A stretch of DNA of 64,000 nucleotides from Mycobacterium sp. 050128 (GTDB lineage Bacteria; Actinomycetota; Actinomycetes; Mycobacteriales; Mycobacteriaceae): the NCBI RefSeq assembly GCF_036409155.1, contig NZ_JAZGLW010000001.1, positions 3,348,001 to 3,412,000 on the forward strand. Direction: 5' to 3'. The notes beneath the pieces are model-generated. The model saw only the letters and a program-made list of their open reading frames with translations, was not told the DNA's origin and searched no databases. Positions within the stretch are counted from its first letter, which is position 1; every line of letters starts with the position of its first letter. A program made the position numbers and the translations under genes. This document shows positions 12,047-20,788 of the stretch, piece by piece.

Positions 12047-12526
12047 ATGACCACGCTGGACGAAGAACAAAACGGCTCGGCTGCAACGGATTCCGACTCG
12101 GACAAGCTCCATGACGAGCTGCACGACGAATTGCATGACGAACTCCATGACGAGCTGCACGATGAGCTCCACGAAGAGCTGCAGGAAGAGCTGCAGGAAG
12201 AGCTCCGTTTCGGACCGACCTTTGCGCAGCGGTGGGCGGCCTACGCCGAGGCGCACCCGAACTCCAAGCGCGCCCGGACCCTGCGCACCCTGCGGGAGCT
12301 GGAGACACGGTCGATCGATTTGCCGATCATCGGAAGGTTCCACCGGCCCGACAAGCACGACATCGTCTACGTCGCGGGACTGACTGCCTTGCTGGTGTTC
12401 GGGGCCGTCGAGCTGCCGATCGCCATCGTCGTACTGGGCGGCCACGTACTGGTCAAGCAACACTCCAGCCGTTCGCTGGCCGCGGTCGGTGAAGTCATGG
12501 AAGACGTCTTCGGCCACCACGTCTAG
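12047..12526 (+). CDS. LHDE-repeat membrane-associated hypothetical protein
   Basis: A 159-aa protein 27 nt downstream of the P-type ATPase and probably in its operon. Residues about 20-50 are a run of the tetrapeptide LHDE/LHEE/LQEE, encoded by 12-bp units repeated about nine times, which predicts a strongly acidic helix. A soluble RW...YAEAHPNSKRARTLRTLRELE segment follows, then one hydrophobic stretch at residues about 106-133. His/Asp/Glu-rich repeats can bind divalent cations. Next to a cation pump, a metal-buffering or sensing role is possible but inferred. Its stop codon shares the CTAG palindrome with the stop of the convergent HNH gene. Confidence 0.75.
   Translation: MTTLDEEQNGSAATDSDSDKLHDELHDELHDELHDELHDELHEELQEELQEELRFGPTFAQRWAAYAEAHPNSKRARTLRTLRELETRSIDLPIIGRFHRPDKHDIVYVAGLTALLVFGAVELPIAIVVLGGHVLVKQHSSRSLAAVGEVMEDVFGHHV
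12109..12204 (+). repeat. In-frame 12-bp tandem repeat (LHDE units)
   Basis: About eight successive 12-base units of the form CTCCATGACGAG / CTGCACGACGAA, drifting to CTGCAGGAAGAG at the 3' end. The unit length is a multiple of three, so copy-number change keeps the frame. The third codon positions vary between units, which suggests an old repeat under protein-level selection. Confidence 0.85.
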
Positions 12527-13977
12527 AAGGGTGGTGGCTCGCCGTCGGGCAGTCGGCCCTGTGGCGTGAGCTGTGTTGCGGCCGAGGCGGTCTGGAGTCG
12601 CTCGCGGGCTTGCCGGTTTAGCCGTCGTTCGGCGGTGACGTAGTTGGCGTGGCTTTGGGCTCGGGTGCGGCGCCGCTGCGGCATCATGGCGTAGCGATCG
12701 GTGCACGGCTCGGGTCGAACGCGCGCAACCACCTCGCCGGTAGGCGCGCACAAGTCGGGAAACAGCAGTGCGCTGCCGGGAGTGGTCACGTAGGTGCGCC
12801 CGGACGGCGACGTCCAGATGACCGTGCCGTCGGGGAGCTGCCGATCTCGCCATCCCCAAAATGTTTTGACCAAATGATGTTGGCGGCAAAGGCATTTCAG
12901 GTTTGATGCGTGGGTGGCGCCGCCTTGCGCATGCGGAATGGTGTGGTCGAGATCGGTTTCGGTGGCCGGCTTGTCGCAGCCGGGGAACCGGCAGGTCAGG
13001 TCCCGGCAGCGCACAAAATCGGCCAGTGCCTGCGACGAAACGTACCCGCGTTCCGCCGGCGCACAGCCGGGCTGGGTCAGCGGGCGCAGCCTTGCCGAAT
13101 CCGCCAGTTGCGCAACCAACTCGGCCGGGATGAGGGCATCGGTGCCGATCAGCGCGGCGGGCTCCGGTGCGGTCCCGTCGACGCTGGACTGGCTGGCTAC
13201 TACGTGGATCACCACGGGGCTCGGTACCGGCGATGTGGCGGCGGGACACGTCGGCTGCCGGCACCGGCACCGGAGTCTTTCCGCACCGGCCGCCAGTGCC
13301 GCCAAGGCATCGGCCCGGCGCTGCTTCACGGTGCGCGTATCTCCGTCACACACGCTGTGCGCCAATGCATTTAACCGTGCATCCACCACACGGGCGTCGG
13401 TGGTGACGAGCCGTCCGAACACCTCGGTCAAGCCGTTGCCGCCGTCCCAGAGTGAGAACTCGCGATCCGCCTGCTGCTCACGGGCGCGGCGCACCGCGTC
13501 GCGGTCTGCCCGCGCTACGACTCGATCCACCGCCGCGCTCAGCCGGCCGCGAGTCATCGACGGCCACCGTCGCACCCTCGTCGCGAGCTCCGTGTCGACT
13601 GCTGCCATCACGTCGGAGTCGGTGATCAGGTCCGTGCGATACACGATCGTCTGGAACGTCGAATAGCTGATCTCGCCGGCGATCAACGCGGTGCCGATGC
13701 GGGGCAGTCGATTTCGCATGGCTCGTGAATAGTTGAGATAACTCGACGCGAGCGCCTGGCTGATATTCAGCGCCGCCGCGACCTCCGCCGAAATCGCGTC
13801 CCAGGTGTCGCTCACCCAGGACTCCCGCTCCCCGCACTCGCGCAGCCGTAACGCGTCGAGTTCTCCGATCGCCGCGAGCCGCGCACCGGCCGCCCGGTTC
13901 TCCGCAAGCGACGCCGCGCAGATCCGATCGATCACTGCTGCCGATTCTTCGCACCGCTCGAACATACGTTCGATCAT
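12523..13977 (-). CDS. HNH endonuclease of the 13E12 repeat (DUF222) family
   Basis: About 484 aa. The first 250 residues are the DUF222 region of mycobacterial REP13E12 proteins. The C-terminal part holds the HNH nuclease: CRFPGCDKPATETDLDHTIPHAQGG...NLKCLCRQHH, with the paired cysteines, the DH dyad and the final HH all present, so it looks intact. The ATG at 13977 is taken as start; 13965 (ATG) or a TTG at 13995 are alternatives. Members occur in multiple copies in mycobacterial genomes and have been linked to repetitive elements and phage insertion. No flanking inverted repeats were found. Confidence 0.9.
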   Translation of the reverse strand: MIERMFERCEESAAVIDRICAASLAENRAAGARLAAIGELDALRLRECGERESWVSDTWDAISAEVAAALNISQALASSYLNYSRAMRNRLPRIGTALIAGEISYSTFQTIVYRTDLITDSDVMAAVDTELATRVRRWPSMTRGRLSAAVDRVVARADRDAVRRAREQQADREFSLWDGGNGLTEVFGRLVTTDARVVDARLNALAHSVCDGDTRTVKQRRADALAALAAGAERLRCRCRQPTCPAATSPVPSPVVIHVVASQSSVDGTAPEPAALIGTDALIPAELVAQLADSARLRPLTQPGCAPAERGYVSSQALADFVRCRDLTCRFPGCDKPATETDLDHTIPHAQGGATHASNLKCLCRQHHLVKTFWGWRDRQLPDGTVIWTSPSGRTYVTTPGSALLFPDLCAPTGEVVARVRPEPCTDRYAMMPQRRRTRAQSHANYVTAERRLNRQARERLQTASAATQLTPQGRLPDGEPPPF

Positions 13978-14062
13978 ACAAAGCGGGTCCGACAACTTTT
14001 GCCTGTGGAACCGTCGCCCGCCGCGGGTTACCGCTACACGCGGCGATCAACGACGTCGATCC

Positions 14063-15562
14063 TCAGCCCTCCCGGGCCTTGATCATCGCCGAGCGATTGA
14101 CCTTCGTCGCCGCGGTCCGAGGTATCGCATCGACGAACTCGACCGTCTTGGGCGCCTTGTAAGGTGCGAGCCGGTCCTTGGCGTGCTCGATCACCTGCTG
14201 CTCGGTGAGCTCCGCGCCGTCGGCGGCTTGCACGACCGCGTGCACGCGGCGTCCCCACCGCTCGTCGGCGAGTCCGATGACCACGACGTCGGCGATGCCG
14301 GGGTGCCCCGCGAGCGCCGACTCGACTTCGGCGGGAAAGACATTCGCACCGCCGCTGACGATCATGTCGACCCGCCGGTCGACGATGTAGAGAAAGCCGT
14401 CCTCGTCGAGATGACCGATGTCGCCGGCGGAACGGAATCCGTCGTCGGTCGACGGCAGCGGCGGCGCCCCGCCCAGATACCGGTAGCCCGCGCTCATCAC
14501 CGAGCGCAGGTAGACCTCACCGTGTTCGCCGGGGCCCAGCGGGTTCTTGTCGGCATCCAGGATCCGGATCTCGGTGTCGCGGAAGCCGCGTCCGACACTG
14601 CCGGGGTGCGCCAGCCACTCGTCACCGCGTAATGCGGTGAGGCCGAGATTCTCGGTCATGCCGTAGGCCGTCACGATCTGCTCGGGGCTGAGCAGCTCGA
14701 ACCAGGTGTGCAGCAGCGACGGCGGCATCACCGCGGCGCCCTGCAGGATGAACACGACGCTGGACAGGTCGCGCTGCCGGATGTCGGGCAGGGCCGCGAT
14801 GCGCGCCAGCATGGTCGGCGTGGCCGTGAAGTTGGTGACCCGATACCGCTCGATCGCATCGACAAACACTGCCGCATCGAACTTTTCGAGGATCACCAGA
14901 TGGTCGCCGCTGAGCAGCATCAGGAAGGTCGCGAAGCCGTTGGTGTGATACATCGGTGCGGGCACCAGGATCGTCTGCGGCTTGTCCACCGGCGTCCAGT
15001 TGGACAGAAAGGGTTCGCCGTGCTGCGGTATCCACAGCGACGGAGCCAAGCTGAGGATCACTTTGGGTACGCCCGTCGACCCGCTGCTACAGATTCCGTT
15101 GGCATGGGGGGAAACTGCCTCGGGCAGGGGGCTGGTCGATTCCCCGGCGGCCCGGGCTTCCAACTCCCATCGGGTGTCTTCGTCGACGACGACGGCGGGG
15201 TCGATCACCGCGCGCACCCGATCCCGCTCCCATTCGGGCAGATCCCAGTGCATGGGAATCGGGACCGCGCCGATTTTCCAACACCCCAGCGCGGCCAGCA
15301 CCAGGTGTTGTGAGTTCGGGATAGCAAGCGCGACAAGCGAACCCGTTTCAGCTCCGCAGGCGGCCAGCGCCCGTCCCCACTGGTTGGCGCGGGCTTCGAG
15401 CTCGCTAAAGCTCAGCGTCTGGGCGGTGCCGTCCAGCGCGACAATCGTCACCGCGGGCTTGTCGCCCAGCTCCTCGGCCAGCTCGGCCAGTTTGGTTCCG
15501 AACGGGACTCCGTCTTCGAAAGGATTCGGCGTCACCCCGGCCGTGGCGGACTCCGTCGTCAT
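14063..15562 (-). CDS. Acyl-CoA synthetase (class I adenylate-forming, FadD-like)
   Basis: A 499-aa AMP-binding ligase that activates a carboxylic acid to its CoA thioester. The phosphate-binding loop is ICSSGSTGVPKV. The adenylate-binding TAYGMTENLG and the hinge region DGFLYIVDRRVDMIVSGG are intact, followed by the C-terminal SAMIKAREG end. The start at 15562 overlaps the stop of the upstream ACAD by 4 nt (ATGA), making this the last gene of a five-gene coupled operon (19833 down to 14063). It presumably activates the acid whose CoA ester the four ACADs oxidise. Confidence 0.9.
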   Translation of the reverse strand: MTTESATAGVTPNPFEDGVPFGTKLAELAEELGDKPAVTIVALDGTAQTLSFSELEARANQWGRALAACGAETGSLVALAIPNSQHLVLAALGCWKIGAVPIPMHWDLPEWERDRVRAVIDPAVVVDEDTRWELEARAAGESTSPLPEAVSPHANGICSSGSTGVPKVILSLAPSLWIPQHGEPFLSNWTPVDKPQTILVPAPMYHTNGFATFLMLLSGDHLVILEKFDAAVFVDAIERYRVTNFTATPTMLARIAALPDIRQRDLSSVVFILQGAAVMPPSLLHTWFELLSPEQIVTAYGMTENLGLTALRGDEWLAHPGSVGRGFRDTEIRILDADKNPLGPGEHGEVYLRSVMSAGYRYLGGAPPLPSTDDGFRSAGDIGHLDEDGFLYIVDRRVDMIVSGGANVFPAEVESALAGHPGIADVVVIGLADERWGRRVHAVVQAADGAELTEQQVIEHAKDRLAPYKAPKTVEFVDAIPRTAATKVNRSAMIKAREG

Positions 15563-16500
15563 GCGGGCTCCGAAACCGGTTCGCTGAACAGGGTCTCCAG
15601 CGAGCCGTCGCGGACGTCGGCGATCAGGCGCAGCCCGAGGGCCTCGGCGCCCAGGGGAAGGCGGATCAGCGGCTGGGTGTGCCGGTCGAGCACGCTGACA
15701 TCGGACTCGTCGCAGAAACCCAGCGCCCCAAGCAGCTGGTGCGAGGTGCGCAGCACTTGCCGTGCGGTGTCGGTGGCCTTGAACCGCAGCACCAGCGCGT
15801 CTGCGGAATGCACCTGCGCCGGCAGCGATTCGGGGCGGCAAATGGTGTATTTCGCCAGTTCGTGCAGGCCGCGTACCGCGACGGAGGCATCCGCGACGGC
15901 GAATCGGACGGCCTGGAAGTCCGCCAGCGGTTTGCCGAACTGGATGCGGGCCTGCACATGGTCGGTGACGATCTGCAGCGATCGCTGCATCGCTCCCAGA
16001 ATCCGCCATGATCCCAGCACGAGATGAAGATTAACGTCGGCGGCCGGAACTGTCCCGTCGGGTGCGCTGATTGAGGCCGGCACCAGGAACGGCCCCAATT
16101 TGGCGCTGGTTCGCGACGCGATCTGTAGCCGATAGCGATTGCCGTCCAGGTCGGCGGCGATCCAGTCGCCGGGCAGGTCGCCGTGGTCGATGCGCGGCGC
16201 CTCGGGGTTGACCAGGGCCAGCCGGGCACCGTCGATCGCCAGCAGCTCCTCGACGAGCGGATAGGGCAGCGCGTGCGCACCGGCGGTTTGGCACAGCACC
16301 GCCGCGGCCAGCACGTCGTCGGGATCGGACCGGACGTCGAGTTCGAACGCGCCGAGCTCGCTTAGGGCGCCGCGCGCCGCGTCCCGCACGCTGTCGTCTT
16401 GCTCGGCCCGCAGCGCGGCCGGTGGTCCGCCCAGCCGGTCGAATCGCTTGGCGGCGACGGCCGCGAAGTCGTTAATATCTTGTGGCAGTGTGGTTTTCAC
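15559..16500 (-). CDS. Acyl-CoA dehydrogenase, short subunit
   Basis: A 313-aa acyl-CoA dehydrogenase-like protein, shorter and more divergent than its neighbour. The RIQFGKPLADFQAVRFAVAD segment of the C-terminal helical domain is clear, while the middle domain is abbreviated. A GTG at 16500 is the likely start because it overlaps the upstream stop (GTGA); the frame is open further upstream but without coupling. No catalytic Glu motif is seen at the C-terminus. It probably forms a heteromer with the 383-aa ACAD encoded immediately upstream. Confidence 0.85.
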   Translation of the reverse strand: MKTTLPQDINDFAAVAAKRFDRLGGPPAALRAEQDDSVRDAARGALSELGAFELDVRSDPDDVLAAAVLCQTAGAHALPYPLVEELLAIDGARLALVNPEAPRIDHGDLPGDWIAADLDGNRYRLQIASRTSAKLGPFLVPASISAPDGTVPAADVNLHLVLGSWRILGAMQRSLQIVTDHVQARIQFGKPLADFQAVRFAVADASVAVRGLHELAKYTICRPESLPAQVHSADALVLRFKATDTARQVLRTSHQLLGALGFCDESDVSVLDRHTQPLIRLPLGAEALGLRLIADVRDGSLETLFSEPVSEPA

Positions 16501-17648
16501 CGGCGTTCTCCCAGAGCGTCTCGGGCGACCAGCATCCGCTGCACCTCGATGGTGCCCGATGCCACGGTGGCCGCTTGTGCGTAGCGCCAATGGTCTTCAA
16601 TCGCCCCGTGCAGTGCCGACGACGCCCCGCTGTCCAGCGCTATCGGTCCCAGCACGTCGAACAGCAGCTCGGCGACCTGTTGATCGCAGGTGGTGGTCGC
16701 GATGCGGGCGGCGCTGGCCGCCGCCCCCGCCGATGGGTCGTCCTGCAGCGACACCGCGCGGTATGCCAGCAGCCTGGCCACTCGCAAATCGACAAGTGCC
16801 CGGACCCACCGCGCCCGAAGTGATTCGGGCAGCCGGTCCCAGTCCTCGCCCAGCTCGCGTTGCATGCGGTGCAGCAGCGACTCGCAGCGTGCATAGCGTG
16901 CGATGCCGACGCGCTCGAACGCGAGCGCTTCGCGCATCACCCGCCAGCCGTCACCGGGCTCACCGAGGACGTCACCGGGATGCGCCGGCACGTCGTCGAG
17001 GAACATCTCGTTGAGGTGATGCGGGCCCAGCATCGACGGGATCGGCCGTACCGTTAATCCGGGTCGATCCATCGGGATCAGAAAAAGGGTGAGCCGCTTG
17101 TGCTTTGGCGCGTCGGGATCGGTGCACGTCGCGAGTACGCACCACGACGCCATCTGAGCGTACGACGTCCACACCTTCTGGCCGGTGATGCGCCAACCCT
17201 CGCCGTCGGGAACGGCGCGGGTACGCAACGAGACCAGGTCGGATCCGGCCTCCGGCTCGGAAAAGCCTTGGCACCAAATCACATCGCCAGAGGCGATAGC
17301 CGACAGGTGTTTGGCCTTCTGCTCTTCGGTGCCATAGCGCATCAGTGCCGGACCGACCCAGTTGATGCCCATGTATTGCGGACCGCGGGGCTCGTGCTGG
17401 GCCCACATCTCTTCGCGTAGCACGGTCTGCTGCCAGACCGAACCACCGCCGCCGCCATGCTCTTTTGGCCAGGCCAGCGCCAGCAGCCCCTCGACGGCCA
17501 GCAGCTTGCAGAACGTCTCGGTAGTGGCGAGGTCCGCCGGATCCTCCGTGCAGGCCCCGAGGAAGTCGGGTGGCACGTGGTGAGCGATTAACTCCCGCAG
17601 GCGGTGTCGCAGTTCGACGGCGTCGTCGCCGAGGTCGTAATCCATCAT
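16497..17648 (-). CDS. Acyl-CoA dehydrogenase, long subunit
   Basis: A 383-aa acyl-CoA dehydrogenase. The active region includes WCQGFSEPEAGSDLVSLRTRA and KVWTSYAQMA (FAD/substrate-binding loop), and the C-terminal VASGTIEVQRMLVARDALG replaces the usual GGTSEIQRN. The start is the first ATG of ATGATGG at 17648, sharing one base with the upstream TAA. Central gene of the coupled operon, forming a large/small pair with the following 313-aa protein. Confidence 0.9.
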   Translation of the reverse strand: MMDYDLGDDAVELRHRLRELIAHHVPPDFLGACTEDPADLATTETFCKLLAVEGLLALAWPKEHGGGGGSVWQQTVLREEMWAQHEPRGPQYMGINWVGPALMRYGTEEQKAKHLSAIASGDVIWCQGFSEPEAGSDLVSLRTRAVPDGEGWRITGQKVWTSYAQMASWCVLATCTDPDAPKHKRLTLFLIPMDRPGLTVRPIPSMLGPHHLNEMFLDDVPAHPGDVLGEPGDGWRVMREALAFERVGIARYARCESLLHRMQRELGEDWDRLPESLRARWVRALVDLRVARLLAYRAVSLQDDPSAGAAASAARIATTTCDQQVAELLFDVLGPIALDSGASSALHGAIEDHWRYAQAATVASGTIEVQRMLVARDALGERR

Positions 17649-18769
17649 TATCCCTTCGGCAGCCCGAGCAGTCGCTCGGCGATGATGTTGCGCTGCACCT
17701 CCGACGTTCCGCCGTAGATGGTGGCGGCGAGTGCGTCCTGGCGTTCGAACAGCAGATCCGGGTCGCTGGCCGAGCTCGCTCCTCCGGCGGCGGCGGCGAG
17801 TTCCCAAACCCGTTGCAAAGTAACCGATCCGAGCAGCTTCATGATGTCGGCTTCCGGGCTGTTCCGGCCGGCCAGTTCGTTGCTCAGTGCTCGGTATCCG
17901 GTGGCCCGCAGCGCTTCGGCGTCGGCCAGCAGCGACCCGAGTTCGGCGCACAGATCCTGGCCGTCCTCGCCGGCGCCGTGACTTGTCCCGCGCACCGCGT
18001 CGAGTCCGCGCTTGATTTCGACCCAGTTCATGATCCAGATCATCTGGCGTTCGTGGTGCAGCGACGACAGCGCGACGTTCCAGCCGCCGTTGACCGGGCC
18101 CAGCAGGTTCTGCACCGGGATCTCGACGTCGTCGAGGAAGACTTCGCAGAACGTCTCATCGGAGATCGACGACATCCGGATGGGTTCGATGCGCACGCCG
18201 GGGGAGTGCAGGTCGAGGATCAGGCACGAGATGCCACGGTGCTTGGGCGCGTCCGGATCGGTGCGGGCATACAGCGTGCACCACCGTGATTCGTGGGCCT
18301 GTGTGGTCCAGATCTTATGACCGTTGACCCGGAAGACGTCTGCGTCCTGCTCGGCGCGGGTGCGCAGTCCGGCGAAATCCGATCCGGCTTCCGGTTCGGA
18401 CATGCCCAGCGCCCACCATTCGTCGCCGCGCAGCAGCGGCACCAGCAGGCGCTCGATCTGGGCGGGCGTGCCGAACTCGCGGATGCCGGGCGCGGCGACG
18501 CCCGGCCCTTGAACGTTGGGCAACTTGGGCGCCGACCGCAGGGCGCCCTCGATCCGTATCTCCATCGCGTCGCGCAGGCCCAGCGATCGGCCGCCATGCT
18601 CACGCGGCCAGGTCGGCTGGATCCACCCGGCTTCGAACGCGGCCCGCTGATGGTCGCGGCGCAGCGGGATGTCCCAGCGATACCGGCGGTAGTTCTCGTA
18701 GTAGTCGTTGGGCAGGAATGCGGCTAACCAGTCGACGTACTCGGCGACCACCTCGGATGGAGTCGTCAT
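17648..18769 (-). CDS. Acyl-CoA dehydrogenase, long subunit
   Basis: A 373-aa acyl-CoA dehydrogenase with MSEPEAGSDFAGLRTRAEQ, a KIWTTQAHES loop, an NPDAPKH-like linker and C-terminal IYGGTSEVQRNIIAERLLGLPKG, the common actinobacterial FadE ending. Its ATG overlaps the stop of the 355-aa ACAD upstream (ATGA), suggesting those two form an obligate pair, analogous to the heterotetrameric enzymes of steroid side-chain oxidation. Confidence 0.92.
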   Translation of the reverse strand: MTTPSEVVAEYVDWLAAFLPNDYYENYRRYRWDIPLRRDHQRAAFEAGWIQPTWPREHGGRSLGLRDAMEIRIEGALRSAPKLPNVQGPGVAAPGIREFGTPAQIERLLVPLLRGDEWWALGMSEPEAGSDFAGLRTRAEQDADVFRVNGHKIWTTQAHESRWCTLYARTDPDAPKHRGISCLILDLHSPGVRIEPIRMSSISDETFCEVFLDDVEIPVQNLLGPVNGGWNVALSSLHHERQMIWIMNWVEIKRGLDAVRGTSHGAGEDGQDLCAELGSLLADAEALRATGYRALSNELAGRNSPEADIMKLLGSVTLQRVWELAAAAGGASSASDPDLLFERQDALAATIYGGTSEVQRNIIAERLLGLPKG

Positions 18770-19833
18770 GCCGCACCGCCGGCGACGAAGCGGCAGCCCA
18801 CCTGGTGGTAGAGCGCGCGACTGTCTCCCAACTGCGCCGCACCCTGCCAGGCATGCCGGACATAGAGGTGGGCGTCGTGCTCCCAGGTCTGCCCCAGCGC
18901 GCCGTGCACCTGGACGGCGGTGCGGGCACAGTTGGCCGCGGCGTCACCGGCCGCCGCCTTGGCCAATGCCGCGGCCGTCCAGGCGTCCGCGGGTGCGGTG
19001 TTCGCATCGGCGAGGCCGGCCGCGGCCGCGTAGGTGAGGCTGCGGGCGCGCTCGACGCCCACATAGTTGTCGGCCAGCGCGTGCTTGATTCCCTGAAACG
19101 CCCCGATCGGTGTGCCGAACTGACGGCGCGACTTCGCGTGCTCGACGGACAGGTGCAAAGCGGCGCTGGCGGTGCCGACCAGATCGGCTGCGACGGCCAC
19201 CATCGGTGCGGTCAGGGCCGACTCGAGGTCGACGGGCGCGAAGGCGACGGGTTCGGCGTCGATCTCCACGTCGGCGAGCGGGTGCGCGGGGTCGGTGGAT
19301 TCGCCCGCGGTGATCGTCACGCCGTCGCCGGTGCGCACCACCACGGCGACATAGCCGTCGAGGGATTTGGCCAGCGTGACGATCAGCTCTGCCCGAGCCG
19401 CGTTGGGGACCGAGACCGCCCGGCCGCGCACCCGTCCGTCGCGCAGTGTCAGCGGTGGCCCGGGCAGCCGAGATCCCTTGGCGTGCACCGCCAGGGTGGC
19501 AACGACGCCGCCGGCGATATCGGTGAGCTCCTTGTCCAGACCACAGGACCGCAATACACCCGCGGCCAAACCGACGCTGCTGAGCAACGGAATTGGGGCC
19601 AACGCGGCACCGCACTCCTCGAGAACAAGGGCCTGCTCGACGGGCCCGAAGTCACTGCCTGCGGGCGCAGCGAGTTCGGTCCAACCCAAGTCGACTACGG
19701 TCTTCCACAGAGCGCGCCAGCGCTCCGGGTCCGTCAGGGCCTGCCGGGCGGCATCGGGAGGACATTCGGTACGCAGAATGTCGCGCACGGTGTCGCGCAG
19801 CGACAGCTGATCCGAAGTCAGTCCGACATCCAT
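18766..19833 (-). CDS. Acyl-CoA dehydrogenase, short subunit, first gene of the operon
   Basis: A 355-aa acyl-CoA dehydrogenase. Start at 19833 (MDVGLTSDQLSLRDTV), with AGGGGTCTT upstream; the frame is open further upstream but starts inside the promoter region. It carries RRQFGTPIGAFQGIKHALAD and a C-terminal QVHGALGQTWEHDAHLYVRH segment of the same type as the partial ACAD at the window start, and lacks a C-terminal catalytic Glu motif. It is the promoter-proximal gene of the minus-strand operon and diverges from the F420-type oxidoreductase gene 70 nt away. Confidence 0.9.
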   Translation of the reverse strand: MDVGLTSDQLSLRDTVRDILRTECPPDAARQALTDPERWRALWKTVVDLGWTELAAPAGSDFGPVEQALVLEECGAALAPIPLLSSVGLAAGVLRSCGLDKELTDIAGGVVATLAVHAKGSRLPGPPLTLRDGRVRGRAVSVPNAARAELIVTLAKSLDGYVAVVVRTGDGVTITAGESTDPAHPLADVEIDAEPVAFAPVDLESALTAPMVAVAADLVGTASAALHLSVEHAKSRRQFGTPIGAFQGIKHALADNYVGVERARSLTYAAAAGLADANTAPADAWTAAALAKAAAGDAAANCARTAVQVHGALGQTWEHDAHLYVRHAWQGAAQLGDSRALYHQVGCRFVAGGAA

Positions 19834-19903
19834 AAGACCCCTAACATAATAAAGATAGTAAACTAGCCGCGCTGTTGCAATCGGCACGAGCATAGGTGGG
19901 CGC
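19834..19903. promoter_or_regulatory. Divergent promoter region with AT-rich element
   Basis: The 70-nt gap between the ACAD operon and the oxidoreductase gene contains CTAACATAATAAAGATAGTA (19841-19860), strikingly AT-rich for this genome. On the minus strand it reads TATGTTAG, compatible with a -10 hexamer for the ACAD operon. A nearly identical element (CTAACATAGCAAAGA) lies upstream of the aldehyde dehydrogenase at 32731. Confidence 0.5.
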
Positions 19904-20788
19904 ATGGTCGAGTGGTATCTGTTCCTGCCGCAGGTGCGGTTGTCGGTGGGCGACATCACGGAACGGGCCCGGGCGGCCGAAGCCAGTGGCTTCGACGGAA
20001 TGGCGTTCATCGATCACCTCGAGGCTCCCGGGCTGCCCGGCGAAAGTATTTGGGAGGCAATGGCCGTCGCTACCTGGGTGGCGGCCAAGACCGAGCGGCT
20101 GCGGATCGGACATCTGGTGCTGTGCGACGCCTTTCGGCATCCAGCCGTGCTCGCCAAGCAAGCCGTCACCCTGTCGGACGCATCGGACGGCAGGTTCGAT
20201 CTGGGCCTGGGTTCGGGATCCTGGCCCGCCGAGTTCACCAGATTCGATGTCGGTCAGCAGGATCCGGTGGCCCGCGTTGTGCAGCTTGGCCGTCACCTGG
20301 CCCTGATCAGGCAGTACTGGGGCGATGAAACCAAGGGGGCGGCCAGCGACGACGGCGCGGTTCAGTTACCCAGGCGCAACCATCCGATACCGCTGGTGCT
20401 GGGTGGCAGCGGGCCTCGCATGATGGAACTTGTTCGCAATCACGCGGATTGGTGGAACCTGCAGGCCGACCACATCGACCGGCTGCCCAAGCTGGCCCCG
20501 TCGGTGGGCAGCGCCCGAATCTCGGTGCAGCAGATGATCGGGTTCGCACACTCGGGTGCCGACCCCGAGACCGTGCGCGAGGTCAGCACCCGGCGCTTCG
20601 GCGTGCTCGGGGCGGGGCTGGTATGCGGTGACGCGGACGAGCTGACCCGGCATTTCGCGGACCTGGCCGCCCAGGGGGTCGAGCGGTTCTATGTGTGGTT
20701 CGCTGATTTCGCGAAGCCGGAGTCGCTGCACGAGTTCGGCGAAACGGTGATCAAGCCGTTCCCTGACGCCGGCGGCGGGCTTCGCTAG
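19904..20788 (+). CDS. LLM-class (luciferase-like) F420-dependent oxidoreductase
   Basis: A 294-aa TIM-barrel protein of the bacterial luciferase-like family, which in mycobacteria mostly uses coenzyme F420. Visible features are an N-terminal FLPQVRLSVGDITERARAAEASGFDGMAFIDHLE, the LRIGHLVLCDAFRHPAVLAKQAVTL strand-helix unit, a GRFDLGLGSGS cofactor-phosphate loop, and PIPLVLGGSGPRMMELV toward the C-terminus. The reaction is likely a hydride transfer on a ketone, alcohol or enone, but the substrate is unknown. It is divergent from the ACAD operon and its last 38 nt overlap the convergent SDR gene. Confidence 0.88.
   Translation: MVEWYLFLPQVRLSVGDITERARAAEASGFDGMAFIDHLEAPGLPGESIWEAMAVATWVAAKTERLRIGHLVLCDAFRHPAVLAKQAVTLSDASDGRFDLGLGSGSWPAEFTRFDVGQQDPVARVVQLGRHLALIRQYWGDETKGAASDDGAVQLPRRNHPIPLVLGGSGPRMMELVRNHADWWNLQADHIDRLPKLAPSVGSARISVQQMIGFAHSGADPETVREVSTRRFGVLGAGLVCGDADELTRHFADLAAQGVERFYVWFADFAKPESLHEFGETVIKPFPDAGGGLR

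Noticed and set aside
10646..13270. 874-aa minus-strand frame spanning the P-type ATPase end, the repeat protein and the HNH gene
   Set aside because: Crosses three supported genes and shows no family signature.
12523..13977. HNH 13E12 gene as part of an insertion sequence
   Set aside because: No terminal inverted repeats or target duplications were found at its ends, so it is listed as a gene only.
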